From contig JARWIR010000010.1 of the NCBI GenBank assembly GCA_029959085.1, positions 32,108,731 to 32,172,730 of the forward strand: a DNA stretch of 64,000 nucleotides, in the 5' to 3' direction. Both the position numbers and the translations under genes were made by a program. Origin of the DNA: Nemophila menziesii. Lineage: Eukaryota > Streptophyta > Magnoliopsida > Boraginales > Hydrophyllaceae. Shown in pieces: positions 21,182 to 32,414 of this stretch. Under the pieces are notes generated by a model. The model saw only the letters and a list, made by a program, of their open reading frames with translations. It did no database searches and was not told where the DNA came from. Position 1 is the first letter of the stretch. Each line of letters begins with the position of its first letter.

Positions 21182-23640
21182 GGGTCGCTTAAAACATTTC
21201 AATTACAACAGCTAGTAAATCCTATCATCCAATCCCTAATCGAGAAAATAGAGAACTTAGTGAATTGACGGTGTATGCCCCTTCCTTTTGTGCCCTATGC
21301 CTGGCTCTTTTTGCTAAGTTGTCTGCCCGACCATTGAACCGCCTAGGGATATGCTTGTAAAAAACTGGGCCGATTACTCTTGCCAGTCTTTTGATCTGCC
21401 AGATCCATGGTCGAAGTTTCCAACTTGCAGCCGACATCTGCTGAATACCCCGAATTAGCTCGAGGTTATCCGAGAAGATAGTAACCTCCTCGTCTTCGTC
21501 TATAATTGCCTGTTTCAAAGCAACAAAAATCGCCTGCGCCTCCCCTTCTTCACTTGTATTACAATTAGCGATTGTTGAAAAATCCGTTCGTTGACCTGTT
21601 TCTCTATCGACTTTCACAACCCCGACTCCGGTTGGTATGTGGGGTTTTTCAAACGATGTATCACATGAGAAAGCTATTCGCGTACCAAATTCCAGTTCTT
21701 CCTCTGATCTCTCTGCTATGTTCGTTATCTGCTCTCGTGGTTGATGAGACGTCTCCCAATCACTACCGAAACGTTCTCTCATATGCTTATTTGCCGCTCT
21801 AATGATATCGTCAGTGTCTATTTCCTGATTTGTGTGCCGACTTCTCATTTTTGCTTTCCATATGTTCCAGATTAATAGTAGCACATATGATACAATAACT
21901 TCCCGCCTCCACCCTCCTCGAGCAAAGGAATCCACAATCGCCAATAACCAGTCTCCAAAGTATTCAACCGTTTGACTAATATGAATTTGTAAGGTAGAAC
22001 CCGCCCAAACAATTTTAGCAATTGCACATGTAAGCAGCAGATGCTCGATTGTCTCCTGTTGCGCTTTACACCATTGACATTCTCCATCCACCTTGCAGTG
22101 TCGTTGTATTAAGTTTTTCCCGGTTGGTAAAGCATTACAACAAACCTTCCAGGCGAAAATCCTGACCTTCGTGGGCAGTTTAGAATGCCAAACAGTAATC
22201 CATAGCTTGCTATCATCCTGTACTGCATTAGATTGTCCCGGTGATCTCGAGATTTCTGCTTCCGTAATTATTTTATAACCAGATTTCGTTATGTATTCTC
22301 CATCTCTTGTATGAGGCCATATCCATTTATCTGGTACTCCTTCACCGTAAGCTTTTTCCCTCAATATAATTGGTATAATTGGCCCCGGAAACACTTCATC
22401 CAATATCTCCCTGTCCCATTCCGTCGTTCCCTCCTTCCAAAGTTCCTTGACCTTTTGTATTTTGCACTGTTTCGGCTTTTCTAGCTTCCATGTTGTATTT
22501 ACCCACTTATTTGTCCAAATATTGATATTTTCCCCATTACCAATTTGATATTTACCATACTTCTTTAACAAATCACGTCCCTCTATCAGGCTTGCCCACG
22601 ACCATGTTCGAGATTGTCTAAGTTTTATATCGAGAAAGTTACCATTGGGAAAATAGATACCTTTAAGCAGCCTGGCTACTAATAAATTCGGATTGTTCAT
22701 TATTCGCCACGCTTGCGCTGCCAGAAGTGCGGGATTCATTTTCTTGAAATCTCTGAAGCCCATACCTCCTATTAGTTTGCTCACCGCTAGCTTTTCCCAT
22801 GCTAGCCAGTGAATTCGAGATTTTTCGCCCGAGTTCCACCAGAAATTCGAGATGGCAGATATTAACTTATTACAAAAAGTAATCGGGAAAGAAAAAATCG
22901 ACATAGCATATATCGGTATAGCCTGTAATATAGCCTTAATAAGTACCTCTTTCCCTCCATCGGATAACAGTTGTGCCTTCCAACCTTCCGTATGTTTGAA
23001 GACTCTCTCAGCTATCCATTGAAGCGACTGTATCTTCGACCGTTTGTGGCATAACGGTATTCCTAAATATTTCCCAAGGTCCTCCTTCTCTTGTATTCCT
23101 ATCTCTGATGAAACCTTTGCTCTGCATTCCATCAGGGTGTCTGTACTAAAGTAGATTGATAATTTTGTGAAATTGATCCGCTGCCCAGACCCTGCACAAT
23201 ATTTAGAAACACATTCTCGGAAGTTTTCAACTTCGAGATCATCAATTGTTAGAAAGAATAATGAATCATCAGCAAAAAGCAAGTGTGTTATAGATGGACA
23301 GTTTCGCGTTATCTGTATTCCTTTCAACATACCTTTTTCAACCTTCTGCTCGATGAGACTAATAAGGGATTCAGACATAAGGGAAAAAAGAAAAGGGGAC
23401 AATGGGTCCCCTTGCCTGAGACCCCTTTTTGATTTAAACTTACGTAGCCTTTCACCATTGAAATTAAGCTGAAGGGTGACTGAGGATATACAATTCGAGA
23501 TCCATCCTATCCATTTCTCACAAAAACCTAATTTACGTAATACTGTTAGAAGAAAATCCCAACGTACCTGATCGTATGCCTTAGCCATATCTAATTTTAC
23601 CGCCGCCATTGGTTTTGGATTTTTCCTTTTCCGTTTCATA
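21171..23640 (-). mobile_element. 5'-truncated L1-type LINE
   Basis: Runs on the minus strand from 23640 to a poly(A) tail seen as a T-run at 21171-21181. The endonuclease domain and the N-terminal part of reverse transcriptase are missing, as is common for incomplete target-primed reverse transcription. The rest is well preserved, so this insertion is younger than the RIT1 pseudogene and most other LINE relics here. Confidence 0.88.
21225..23639 (-). CDS. LINE ORF2 C-terminal two thirds (RT, zf-RVT, RNase H)
   Basis: An open frame of 804 codons, uninterrupted. It starts inside the reverse transcriptase: KLDMAKAYDQVRWDF has the first catalytic Asp, RGLRQGDPLSPFLF follows (about residue 75), and HLLFADDSLFFL (about residue 120) is the catalytic F-A-D-D box. 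A zinc-binding RVT domain (CQWCKAQQETIEHLLLTC) lies near residue 520 and an RNase H domain near 640-790 (SCDTSF, EAQAIFVALKQA, IFSDNLELI, RFNGRADNLAKRA). ORF2 would normally be about 1200-1400 residues and begin with an AP endonuclease. The first ATG is probably fortuitous, because the element is 5'-truncated at 23640. It should not be mobile by itself. Confidence 0.9.
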   Translation of the reverse strand: MKRKRKNPKPMAAVKLDMAKAYDQVRWDFLLTVLRKLGFCEKWIGWISNCISSVTLQLNFNGERLRKFKSKRGLRQGDPLSPFLFSLMSESLISLIEQKVEKGMLKGIQITRNCPSITHLLFADDSLFFLTIDDLEVENFRECVSKYCAGSGQRINFTKLSIYFSTDTLMECRAKVSSEIGIQEKEDLGKYLGIPLCHKRSKIQSLQWIAERVFKHTEGWKAQLLSDGGKEVLIKAILQAIPIYAMSIFSFPITFCNKLISAISNFWWNSGEKSRIHWLAWEKLAVSKLIGGMGFRDFKKMNPALLAAQAWRIMNNPNLLVARLLKGIYFPNGNFLDIKLRQSRTWSWASLIEGRDLLKKYGKYQIGNGENINIWTNKWVNTTWKLEKPKQCKIQKVKELWKEGTTEWDREILDEVFPGPIIPIILREKAYGEGVPDKWIWPHTRDGEYITKSGYKIITEAEISRSPGQSNAVQDDSKLWITVWHSKLPTKVRIFAWKVCCNALPTGKNLIQRHCKVDGECQWCKAQQETIEHLLLTCAIAKIVWAGSTLQIHISQTVEYFGDWLLAIVDSFARGGWRREVIVSYVLLLIWNIWKAKMRSRHTNQEIDTDDIIRAANKHMRERFGSDWETSHQPREQITNIAERSEEELEFGTRIAFSCDTSFEKPHIPTGVGVVKVDRETGQRTDFSTIANCNTSEEGEAQAIFVALKQAIIDEDEEVTIFSDNLELIRGIQQMSAASWKLRPWIWQIKRLARVIGPVFYKHIPRRFNGRADNLAKRARHRAQKEGAYTVNSLSSLFSRLGIG

Positions 23641-23848
23641 AAAAAGATATTTAAATAATTATAAGTCTAATATATAGATTTTACAAATTTAGTGGACTAA
23701 AATAAGTACTTTAAAAGTTTAGGGAGGCCAAATATATAATATATATTTATTTTTTTTTGTTTATAAAAGATAAGAAAAATTAAGTAAATCAAAAAAAAAA
23801 AAGACCAGGCTGGACCATGGCCCCCCCGACCTATAACGTGCCACTGAA
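23641..23848. mobile_element. Unclassified insert in RIT1 exon 1, right part
   Basis: AT-rich DNA ending in an A-run and gaccaggctggaccatggccccccc before exon 1 homology resumes with aacggagg. It pairs with 20918-21181. No clear terminal repeats are visible. Confidence 0.45.
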
Positions 23849-23954
23849 CGGAGGGGCGTTGAATAGTGTGTTTTCTCTTCGCTTTATTGTTCTTGCTGCT
23901 TTGTATATGCTTAGGATATCCATTGCTGATTCCATATCTGTTTCAGCTTAGGTT
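23849..23954 (-). pseudogene. RIT1 pseudogene, 5' end of exon 1
   Basis: Matches 48525-48620 of the intact gene (gttgaatagtgtgttttctc, encoding RRENTLFNA and the SIYKAAR start on the minus strand). It completes the pseudogene begun at 15625. Its upstream flank is interrupted by Copia-B. Confidence 0.88.
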
Positions 23955-23959
23955 GTATC

Positions 23960-24892
23960 TGTGAGTGAAAATATCACCGTTTAAAGCAAAGTGGGAAAAA
24001 CGATTTGAAAGAGACGAAAAGTAAAATAAATTTAAATGTAAACTAACTATTACAAGAATTGAAATTACAACTGAAAATCAACTTACACGGAAAGCGAAAC
24101 ACTATTACACGGAAAAAACAGTTATCCTAGCGTTAAAAAAGATTTTCCGGCGTACCGGTATCTTCTAACAGAGAGACGACTATTACAGCTTTATCTCAGA
24201 GAAAGGGAGAAGTGTTTTTGCTTTGGTTGATTTTTTGGTACGATTACAAGTGAGGAGTGAGCTCTATATATAGGGGAGGGGAAGTTCTGAAAAGCTTTGT
24301 CACTTGTAACGGACCAATCACGTCCGTGATTTCCTCCAGTAACTGATTGACTGTTATTGATTTGATTTGATTCCACACGTTTCAGCTGACTTTTAATTCC
24401 CCCACGTTTGGAATGCAAGTGTAACCGCTGGTTGACTTGTCTTTCAATCCACACGTTTTGATTGACGAGTTGACCTGCTAATGGGATAATTATCTTGATG
24501 GGAGCGTGATTGGTGGAGCCTTGTCTTCCGTTTTCTTTTTGATTGCTTGCCAGCTTCACTACTTCACTATAAGAGCTGGACCAAAACTTGTTTCATTTTT
24601 CATTTTTTGACTCCCCAAACTCCCCACGAGCCACGACCCACGACCCACGTCCCCACGCTCCCACGCCCCACGCCGCCGCCGTCGCCGTCGCCGGTGCCGG
24701 TGCCGGGCCGGGCCGGGCGGGTGGGTGGTGGTGGTGGTGGTGCGCGCGTGTGGGTTAGATTATTGCTTTGCCATGTGCATGGGTGTGGGCTTTTGAACAT
24801 TGTTGAAATTACCAAGTATAATAATTGTATTATACTCCCTTCAACCACCGATGTGGGAAGTAAACTTTTGTTTACTTTTAAATATTCCAACA
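23960..24892 (-). repeat. Copia-B 3' LTR (933 bp)
   Basis: On the minus strand it begins TGTTGGAATATT at 24892 and ends at 23960. It contains a TATA box (tatatata at 24265-24272) followed by a CT-rich start region, and a GC-rich repeat at 24660-24750 (ccgccg, ccgggccggg, ggtggt units) that is longer than in the other LTR. Confidence 0.93.
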
Positions 24893-24902
24893 ATCCCCCA
24901 CA
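24893..24902 (-). promoter_or_regulatory. Copia-B polypurine tract
   Basis: Minus-strand tgtgggggat directly precedes the TGTTGG start of the 3' LTR, the position where plus-strand synthesis is primed. Copia-A has the similar catgtgggga at the same place. Confidence 0.75.
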
Positions 24903-25420
24903 TATTTGAAGGTCAACAAACAGTTTGAAGAGAAGGTGATCAGGTTTCCACGACTTTCAGCGTTTGGGTGAATTGTACTTAAGTGCCAATATCTTTCGAT
25001 TTGAATTGTCACGTAGTGAAGTGAGGCAACCACCGAATTCCGTTTAAAGTGAACCTAGTCTTGAACTTTAACGGTTTCCGATAGAGGCCCTCGCAACACA
25101 TACTCTACCCTGCTGAAGGTTATGGTCTCCTCGAACCTCACCTTTTCGTTGGGTTCATCAAGTCCTTCTCTAAGGACCACCCTTGTGGGCTATGAACTTT
25201 GTGGATACCTTTATTTACATTTGTTCAAGGACGTCTCCTTGACATTTTGTTTATAAAGGTTTGGGGTTTTGCTACTACCCTCGAATTCATCAAGTCCTTC
25301 TCAAAAGGACCACCATATAGGCTATGAATTCCGATTCATCAAGTCCTTCTCGAAAGGACCACCACAAGTGGCTATGAATCCATATTGCTTTAGTTTTTAT
25401 GCCATAGGGATGAATGGAGA

Positions 25421-28400
25421 TCATCTTGACTCAAGAGTCACATGTTCCCCATTAATGGGTCTCAACCCCATCCCCCTCGACGTATCCAGAACTACTCTCC
25501 TGGGTAGGCCTTTGGTAAAAGGATCAGCGAGATTTTCTTCTGATCGTACATACTCCAAGGCTATCACACCATTCTTCAGTAACTGTTTTACTGAGCCATG
25601 TCTGATGCGTATATGTCTCTTCTTTCCATTGTAAGCACTTTGATGAGCCACTGCAATGGCTGCTTGTGAATCACAATGGATACACACAGGTGTGGCCTTA
25701 CCTTCCCAAAGGGGCACATCTGCTAAGAGACTTCTCAACCACTCAGCTTCTTGTCCAGCCATCTCTAGTGCTATAAACTCAGACTCCATGGTGGAGCGTG
25801 CTATACAAGTCTGTTTAGAGGACTTCCACGATATAGCACCTCCTCCTAAGGAGAAAACATAACCACTGGTGGAGTTAACTTCGTCATTGTCAGAGATCCA
25901 GTTTGCATCACAGAATCCCTCAAGAACTGCAGGGAAAGAGCTGTAATGCAGTCCCAGGTCCATAGTACCTCGCAGGTACTTTAGAAGACGACGAAGTGCA
26001 ACCCAGTGGTCATTACTTGGGTTATGAGTATAGCGACTGAGTCTACTGACGGCGTAGGCAATATCGGGTCGAGTGTAGTTCATTAAGAACATCACACTAC
26101 CTATGATTTTGGCATATTCATTTTGGGATACAGCATCTCCATAATTTTTAGATAAATGAATACTAGAATCATAGGGAGTATTTACAGGTGTCACCTCAAA
26201 GGAGTCGAATTTCTTCAACATCCTTTCTACGTAATGAGACTGACTCAGGGAAATACCATTACTGCTCCTAATGATTTTTACCCCAAGAATTACATCTGCT
26301 TCTCCCATGTCTTTCATGTCAAACTTAGAAGACAAGAAGCGTTTGGTCTCATTTATGGTATGAAGAGAAGTGCCGAAGATGAGCATGTCATCTACATACA
26401 GGCAGATGATAGTACACTCTGATTCTCTTACTTTGGAGTAAACACATGAGTCAGAAGTGTTGACCACAAACCCATTGGAGATAAGGGTACTATCGAGTTT
26501 TTCATACCATTTTTTGGGTGCCTGTTTTAAGCCATACAAAGACTTCTTTAACTTGCACACCTTATCCCATTGACCAGGAACCACACACCCTTCAGGCTGG
26601 GCCATATAGATCTCTTCATCTAGGTCCCCATTCAAAAACGCAGTCTTAACATCCATCTGATGTATGACAAGTTTGTGAATGACCGCAAGAGCGATGAGGG
26701 TCCTAATGGTGGCGATTTTGGTCACAGGGGAATAAGTGTCGAAGTAATCAAGGCCTTTCTTTTGGGTGAAACCCTTAATGACAAGCCTAGCTTTGAATTT
26801 TTCTATTGAGCCATCAGGTCTCAACTTTTTCTTAAAAATCCATTTGCTGTTTATGGGTTTGCTGCCTTTGGGTAAGTCAGTTAATTCCCATGTATGATTA
26901 CTTCTAATAGACTCAAGTTCGCTATTGATAGCTTCTTTCCAAAAACTAGCATCTACCGATCTCAAGGCATCGGTATAAGTTTTTGGGTCTTCCTCCATGA
27001 GGAGACAGGTGACAACCTGTTCACTTATCAGGTCAATGTGAAAACCTTCGGTTAAGAAGGCTGTGATAAAATCAGGTCCGAAACTGGTCTCGGTCCTATG
27101 CCTCTTACTCCTCCTAAGTTCTTCCTCAGGAATACTACTAGGCACATAGGAGGTAGAGGGGCCAGGGGCACTATCACATAAAGGAACATTAACCTCATCA
27201 GATAAGTTACTAGAAGACAAAGAAGTATCAACAGTATGCACAGTTTTCAAAGGGAAGATGTTTTCAAAGAACTCAGCATCTCTAGATTCAAAAACAGAGT
27301 TATCGTCTAATGATAGGAATCTATAGGCTGCACTATTCTGAGCATACCCTATGAATACAGAGTCTATTGTTTTAGGTCCAACAGTGACTGTTTTAAAATC
27401 GGGTAGTTTGACTTTAGCCAGACACCCCCACACTTTTAAAAATTTCAGGTTAGGTGGGAACCCTTTCCACATCTCATATGGGGTCTTATCTAGGGATTTA
27501 TGGGGTACCCTATTAAGGACATAACATGCTGATAAAACAGCTTCCCCCCACATGTTGGTTGGTAAACCTGAACTAATTAACATGGCATTCATAGTCTCTT
27601 TAAGGGATCTATTTTTCCTCTCAGCTATGCCATTTTGTTGGGGTGTATAGGGGGCACTAAGTTCGTGGATTATCCCATTTATTTCACAAAACTCTTTAAG
27701 TGAATTAGAACTATATTCGCCTCCTCTATCTGACCTAAGTCTTTTGATTTTACAGTCTAGTTGGTTTTCTACTTCAGCTTTGTATTTTAAAAACGCGTTT
27801 TCCGCCTCGTCTTTAGTTTTAAGGAGATACACTTTAGTGAACCTAGAGTAGTCATCTACAAAGGTTATATAGTAAAGTTTGCCTCCTCTACTAGCGGAGT
27901 TTTTAAAATCAGCTAAGTCAGAATGCACTAATTCTAGAAGTTTAGTCTTCCTCGTGGTCACAGGCTTAAAGGGTTTCTTCGCAAGTTTGGACTCTACACA
28001 TATTTGACATTTGGAAAAGTCATCTATTTTATTTAGGGGTATTAGTCCAAGTTCTTTAAGCCTTTTAATAGAAGAGATATTAAGGTGACCTAGTCTAGCA
28101 TGCCAAGTGTCAATAGATTCAACGACATAAGCAAAATCAGATGCATTCTCATTCATTGGTACAGAATTTAAAACAAACAAACCACCATTCATGTACCCTT
28201 TCCCCACAAATTCATCATTTTTGGTAATAACCATTTTCCCCCCTTCAAATACAAGTTTAAGGCCTACTTTATTAAGAAGAGCTCCGGAAACAAGGTTCCT
28301 ACGGAGAGAGGGGACGAAGAGAACATCATGCAACTCTAGGGTTTTACCAGAAGTGAGTTTGAGAGAAACCTGTCCTTTACCGAAGACCATGGCGGTTGAG

Positions 28401-29500
28401 GAGTCACCCATGTAGACACATTCACCATTTGTTGCTTCTTCGAATTTCTTGAACATGGATCTCGTTGAGCAGAAATGACGAGAAGCTCCAGTATCAAGGA
28501 TCCACTCGGTTTTGTTCTCAATTAGGTTTACCTCAACCATTACTGCAGCGATAACCTCTTCAGTCTCGACCAGATTTGCGGCAGGTTTAGGACCTTGATC
28601 GGCTCTAAGTTTGCATTCGAAAGCCCTATGTCCTTCCTTCCCACAAACATAGCAAGCTCCTTTGGGTTTCTGAATCTTACCAGATGTTTTGAACCCACCA
28701 CCTTTGGAGTTGCCGCGGTTCTTGTTTCCCCCAGATTTGGATTTGTTGTGGCCTTGTTGTTTGCCCTTTCCTTTGAACCTGCCTTTGTTACCTTCACCAG
28801 AACTTTCAACAAGATTAGCTTTGGAGGATTGAGTAGGAAAAGAGATAGACCTGTCTTTGAGTCGATTAGCCTCTTCGACTTGAATGTGGCTAATCAGCTC
28901 TTGTAGTGTCATTTCCTTCTTCTTGTGCTTAAGTTGATTGCGGTATTCGCTCCAGGAAGGTGGAAATTTTTCTAACAAGATATTGGCTTGGAGAACTTCA
29001 CACATTTTCATACCTTCAGCAATCACATCCGCGCAAAGGTTCTCATAGATATGGAGTTGTTCGGTCATGGGTTTTTGATCGGTGAGACGAAAGTTGTACC
29101 AGGCCCCAGTGACATATTTCTTCTTACCCGAATCCTCAGCCCCATATTTTTTCTCAAGTGTCTCCCATATGATCTTTGCCGATTTTTCTTTGGCAAGAAG
29201 ATCAAAGATGAGGTTTGACACGTTGTTTAACATCCATCCTCGAGCCATGGTGTTAGCTCGCTTATACTTGGCTTCCAGAGCAAGATGCCTAGTCTGTTCT
29301 TCTTCAGTGGGAACCCCATTGTCCACTAAATGTGGAGGATCCTCGTATAAAACGAAGTCCAGTTCGTACTGTTCAAGACAGATAAGGATCTTTTGTGCCA
29401 AACGTTTGTAGTTGGAACCATTAAGAGATTCCACCTGATTCACGTTGGGAAAGGCCTTTGCATTCAATGATGAAGCAACTGCCGTGTTTGGAAAAGCCAT
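25421..29500 (-). CDS. Copia-B Gag-Pol polyprotein
   Basis: An uninterrupted 1359-residue frame. Gag occupies about residues 20-270 and ends in a CCHC zinc knuckle ([14 protein letters not shown], about 283). Protease follows with [11 protein letters not shown] (about 335), the GAG-pre-integrase WHARLGH (about 465), and an integrase core with HSDLAD, FVDDYS and GIAERKN as the D-D-E residues (about 525-630). Reverse transcriptase has [11 protein letters not shown] and the catalytic YVDDM (about 1037). RNase H has CDANWISD and ESEFIAL, and the C-terminus is LADPFTKGL plus RGMGLRP. All catalytic residues that I can identify are present, so the element may still encode a working polyprotein. The start at 29500 follows a 46-base leader after the 5' LTR. 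The protein is related to Copia-A and only distantly to Copia-C. Confidence 0.95.
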   Translation of the reverse strand: MAFPNTAVASSLNAKAFPNVNQVESLNGSNYKRLAQKILICLEQYELDFVLYEDPPHLVDNGVPTEEEQTRHLALEAKYKRANTMARGWMLNNVSNLIFDLLAKEKSAKIIWETLEKKYGAEDSGKKKYVTGAWYNFRLTDQKPMTEQLHIYENLCADVIAEGMKMCEVLQANILLEKFPPSWSEYRNQLKHKKKEMTLQELISHIQVEEANRLKDRSISFPTQSSKANLVESSGEGNKGRFKGKGKQQGHNKSKSGGNKNRGNSKGGGFKTSGKIQKPKGACYVCGKEGHRAFECKLRADQGPKPAANLVETEEVIAAVMVEVNLIENKTEWILDTGASRHFCSTRSMFKKFEEATNGECVYMGDSSTAMVFGKGQVSLKLTSGKTLELHDVLFVPSLRRNLVSGALLNKVGLKLVFEGGKMVITKNDEFVGKGYMNGGLFVLNSVPMNENASDFAYVVESIDTWHARLGHLNISSIKRLKELGLIPLNKIDDFSKCQICVESKLAKKPFKPVTTRKTKLLELVHSDLADFKNSASRGGKLYYITFVDDYSRFTKVYLLKTKDEAENAFLKYKAEVENQLDCKIKRLRSDRGGEYSSNSLKEFCEINGIIHELSAPYTPQQNGIAERKNRSLKETMNAMLISSGLPTNMWGEAVLSACYVLNRVPHKSLDKTPYEMWKGFPPNLKFLKVWGCLAKVKLPDFKTVTVGPKTIDSVFIGYAQNSAAYRFLSLDDNSVFESRDAEFFENIFPLKTVHTVDTSLSSSNLSDEVNVPLCDSAPGPSTSYVPSSIPEEELRRSKRHRTETSFGPDFITAFLTEGFHIDLISEQVVTCLLMEEDPKTYTDALRSVDASFWKEAINSELESIRSNHTWELTDLPKGSKPINSKWIFKKKLRPDGSIEKFKARLVIKGFTQKKGLDYFDTYSPVTKIATIRTLIALAVIHKLVIHQMDVKTAFLNGDLDEEIYMAQPEGCVVPGQWDKVCKLKKSLYGLKQAPKKWYEKLDSTLISNGFVVNTSDSCVYSKVRESECTIICLYVDDMLIFGTSLHTINETKRFLSSKFDMKDMGEADVILGVKIIRSSNGISLSQSHYVERMLKKFDSFEVTPVNTPYDSSIHLSKNYGDAVSQNEYAKIIGSVMFLMNYTRPDIAYAVSRLSRYTHNPSNDHWVALRRLLKYLRGTMDLGLHYSSFPAVLEGFCDANWISDNDEVNSTSGYVFSLGGGAISWKSSKQTCIARSTMESEFIALEMAGQEAEWLRSLLADVPLWEGKATPVCIHCDSQAAIAVAHQSAYNGKKRHIRIRHGSVKQLLKNGVIALEYVRSEENLADPFTKGLPRRVVLDTSRGMGLRPINGEHVTLESR

Positions 29501-29546
29501 TAAAAAAACGGTGATAAGAAAAACGCTACGAAAGTCTTTTTTAAAT

Positions 29547-30394
29547 TGTGAGTGAAAATATCACCGTTTAAAGCAAAGTGGGAAAAACGATTTGAAAGAG
29601 ACGAAAAGTAAAATCAATTTAAATGTAAACTAACTATTACAAGAATTGAAATTACAACTGAAAATCAACTTACACGGAAAGCGAAACACTATTACACGGA
29701 AAAAACAGTTATCCTAGCGTTAAAAAAGATTTTCCGGCGTACCGGTATCTTCTAACAGAGAGACGACTATTACAGCTTTATCTCAGAGAAAGGGAGAAGT
29801 GTTTTTGCTTTGGTTGATTTTTTGGTACGATTACAAGTGAGGAGTGAGCTCTATATATAGGGGAGGGGAAGTTCTGAAAAGCTTTGTCACTTGTAACGGA
29901 CCAATCACGTCCGTGATTTCCTCCAGTAACTGATTGACTGTTATTGATTTGATTTGATTCCACACGTTTCAGCTGACTTTTAATTCCCCCACGTTTGGAA
30001 TGCAAGTGTAACCGCCACACGTTTTGATTGACGAGTTGACCTGCTAATGGGATAATTATCTTGATGGGAGCGTGATTGGTGGAGCCTTGTCTTCCGTTTT
30101 CTTTTTGATTGCTTGCCAGCTTCACTATAAGAGCTGGACCAAAACTTGTTTCATTTTTCGACTCCCCAAACTCCCCACGAGCCACGTCCCCACGACCCAC
30201 GCCGCCGGTGCCGGGCCGGGCCGGGCGGGTGGGTGGTGGTGGTGCGCGCGTGTGGGTTAGATTATTGCTTTGCCATGTGCATGGGTGTGGGCTTTTGAAC
30301 ATTGTTGAAATTACCAAGTATAATAATTGTATTATACTCCCTTCACCCACCGATGTGGGAAGTAAACTTTTGTTTACTTTTAAATATTCCAACA
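29547..30394 (-). repeat. Copia-B 5' LTR (848 bp)
   Basis: Nearly identical to 23960-24892. One substitution is evident in the first 100 bases (aagtaaaatcaa against aagtaaaataaa). There is a deletion near 30015 and a shorter GC-rich tract at 30195-30250. The element's promoter should lie here, with a TATA box at about 29853-29861. The bases after it on the minus strand (atttaaaaaagact) do not match the usual TGGTATCAGAGC primer site. Confidence 0.93.
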
Positions 30395-30399
30395 GTATC

Positions 30400-31650
30400 T
30401 TCAGAGATTATTATTGATAATGTGTGCGCGCATATGATGTGGCCTGTGGGTATTTTATATCTTGGGTTTTTTTTCTTTTAAGCATAAATATATGAGTTTT
30501 TTACCAACGGGTCATGAATACATATTTACCTTTTTTTTCACCGCACTTTTTTTTTTCTAAATATGAGGTCAAAAGATCGGGGAAGTAATCCCACTTTTTT
30601 CTATTGTTACTAAAAATCTTTTTTTGTTCTAAACGCTTATATTACTAAAAACCTTAAATACTATTATTGCATTATAATCTAAAAAATTAATTACATTTTT
30701 ATCTTTTTATTTTTTATTTACTATATATAGTACTTATTTTATTTCTAAACCCTACGCGTTTTCTCATCCTTTCCACTTTCCCCTCAACTTACCTACTATT
30801 TCTTCTCTTTTCTCACATTTTTTTCTCGCTCTCTCTTATTCCCCTCACAATCTCACAATGAAACTCGTCAGAGCTCCTATTGTTCACCCCCGCCGCCATA
30901 GCTGGATAAAAGCTTGTGTCTCTCCTGTCGCCTGAAGCTTTTCTCCTCTACACAAGAGAACCGCCTGGGTCTCGGAGGAGACTGCTGCGAGTGGCGTCGA
31001 AGCTACAGCAGCCATGGCAAACTTCAGATCTTGAACAAGGCAGGTTCATGTCCTCCAAGCCGTCGCAACCTCATCGTTCATAGCTTTGTCGCAATCCGGC
31101 GCTGGAGTGAAGAATAACTCGTCGGAGTATTTTTTGCAACCATTTTTCAGATTTGTGAAGCTCTGATGTTGCGTGAGTACGTGAGCTCCGACTAGGCTGT
31201 GAGTACGTGAGTTAGTGAGCTCCAACAAGGTGTGACCTCCATTTGTTCGAAGAGACAGCAGCTGCTTGGAATGGAGCTTCGAGCTCCGTTCGAAGACATC
31301 CAGCATCACCTGAACGTTACCGTTCGAAGTACCACCAGCTGCTCGTCTGCACAAGAAAACCGTTCGAAGATCCATGGCACCGGAAACTTGTTGTTCGAGA
31401 TGTCATCTCCGTTTAAAGCTCGACGGAATCCATGGAGTCTCCGTTTTAAGTGCCATATTCACGAAGCTCTATCAATCTGATGTGTAAAACTCCGTTTGTT
31501 CCGAGCGCTGAGAGCCAGCCAACCACCTGCAGATCGCGTAATATAGTGTTGTACTTTTTTTTGAGTTGCCGCCGAGCAGCCATCTTTTGTTGCACAAACT
31601 TAGGTCAGTTGATTGTTGTAATATTAGGTTGTTTGGAATTTCAATAAAAT
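30400..31650. other. Unassigned segment with exon-like GC-richer core
   Basis: The first part is probably degraded RIT1 5' flank. From about 30740 a CT-rich leader-like stretch leads to moderately GC-rich DNA (30850-31560) with several short frames on both strands and no recognisable domain. Related phrases recur within it: cacaagagaaccgcctgg at about 30952, cacaagaaaaccgttcgaag at about 31352, and a similar one at about 10831. It may be part of a repeat family. Confidence 0.4.
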
Positions 31651-31654
31651 TTAA

Positions 31655-31865
31655 TTTTTTAGTAATACTTTTTGTTTTTTAATAATACTCTATATTTTTT
31701 ATTGAGTACTCTATTTTTTTCATAGAGTACTCTGTCTATATATGGAGTACTCTGTATTTTTTGAATATTACTTTGTGTTTTTATTTCGATACTCATTGTT
31801 TTAATTCTAATACTCTATATATCTTTCTGATACTCTATTTTTTCCGATACTATATATTTTAAAAT
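31655..31865. repeat. Degenerate TACTCT/AGTACTC tandem repeat
   Basis: At least nine copies of (a)atactctat or agtactct spaced 15-30 bases apart by T-rich filler. Several are the self-complementary AGTACT core. No gene is present. Confidence 0.75.
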
Positions 31866-32414
31866 CACTGAGTACACCACTAGTGGCGGTGGTGGTCGGT
31901 GGGTGATGGCCGGAGATGAACAGTGACATCACTCAACAATGTCTTTTAGTGTATTTTGTATTACATAGGGTATTCTAGTATTTGGTCATCCTTTAGGACT
32001 CTTTAAATAAATAAGATTCCCACTAGTTCCTATATGACGAAAATCTATTTCCCAAGACCTTATATGTCATTCACCCTAAATATATATATAGTATGGAAAA
32101 AACCCCAAAAGATCGAATGTTATTAATAAATACCTTGGGTTTTGGTGCAATGCTATTTTAGTTTAAATTTGGGTTTTAGTTAACCTTTTTATCTTTTGGG
32201 CAAGGTGGTCATTTGAGCCCACTAAGATTTTGCCACTTGACATCAGAGACAGGCCCGAGATATATCTATGATGGGCCAAAATATCCCGAGATATACACAT
32301 GATGGTGAATTATGTTGATATGTACCAATCGAAGCAATACAAGTAGGATAGTCTGGATCAAGAAAAAAGGCATCAGAGTGAATGTTCGTCAATGTTTTAC
32401 TGTCGAAAGGTGGA
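31866..32414. other. Spacer, no gene seen
   Basis: AT-rich DNA between the TACTCT repeat and the Athila-like LTR. A minus-strand frame at 32243-32461 overlaps the LTR start and shows no recognisable domain. Confidence 0.45.

Larger units (their letters stand above)
23960..30394 (-). mobile_element. Copia-B, full-length Ty1/copia retrotransposon
   Basis: A 6435-bp element with LTRs at both ends, one open gag-pol frame, a polypurine tract and an exact five-base target duplication gtatc (23955-23959 and 30395-30399). Beyond the second duplication the RIT1 5' flank continues (gtatcttcagagattat against gtatctcctgaggttat near 48630). The LTRs differ almost only by indels, so the insertion is recent relative to its surroundings. 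Confidence 0.95.

Noticed and set aside
23167..23472. Forward frame of 101 codons
   Set aside because: It is the antisense shadow of the LINE reverse transcriptase.
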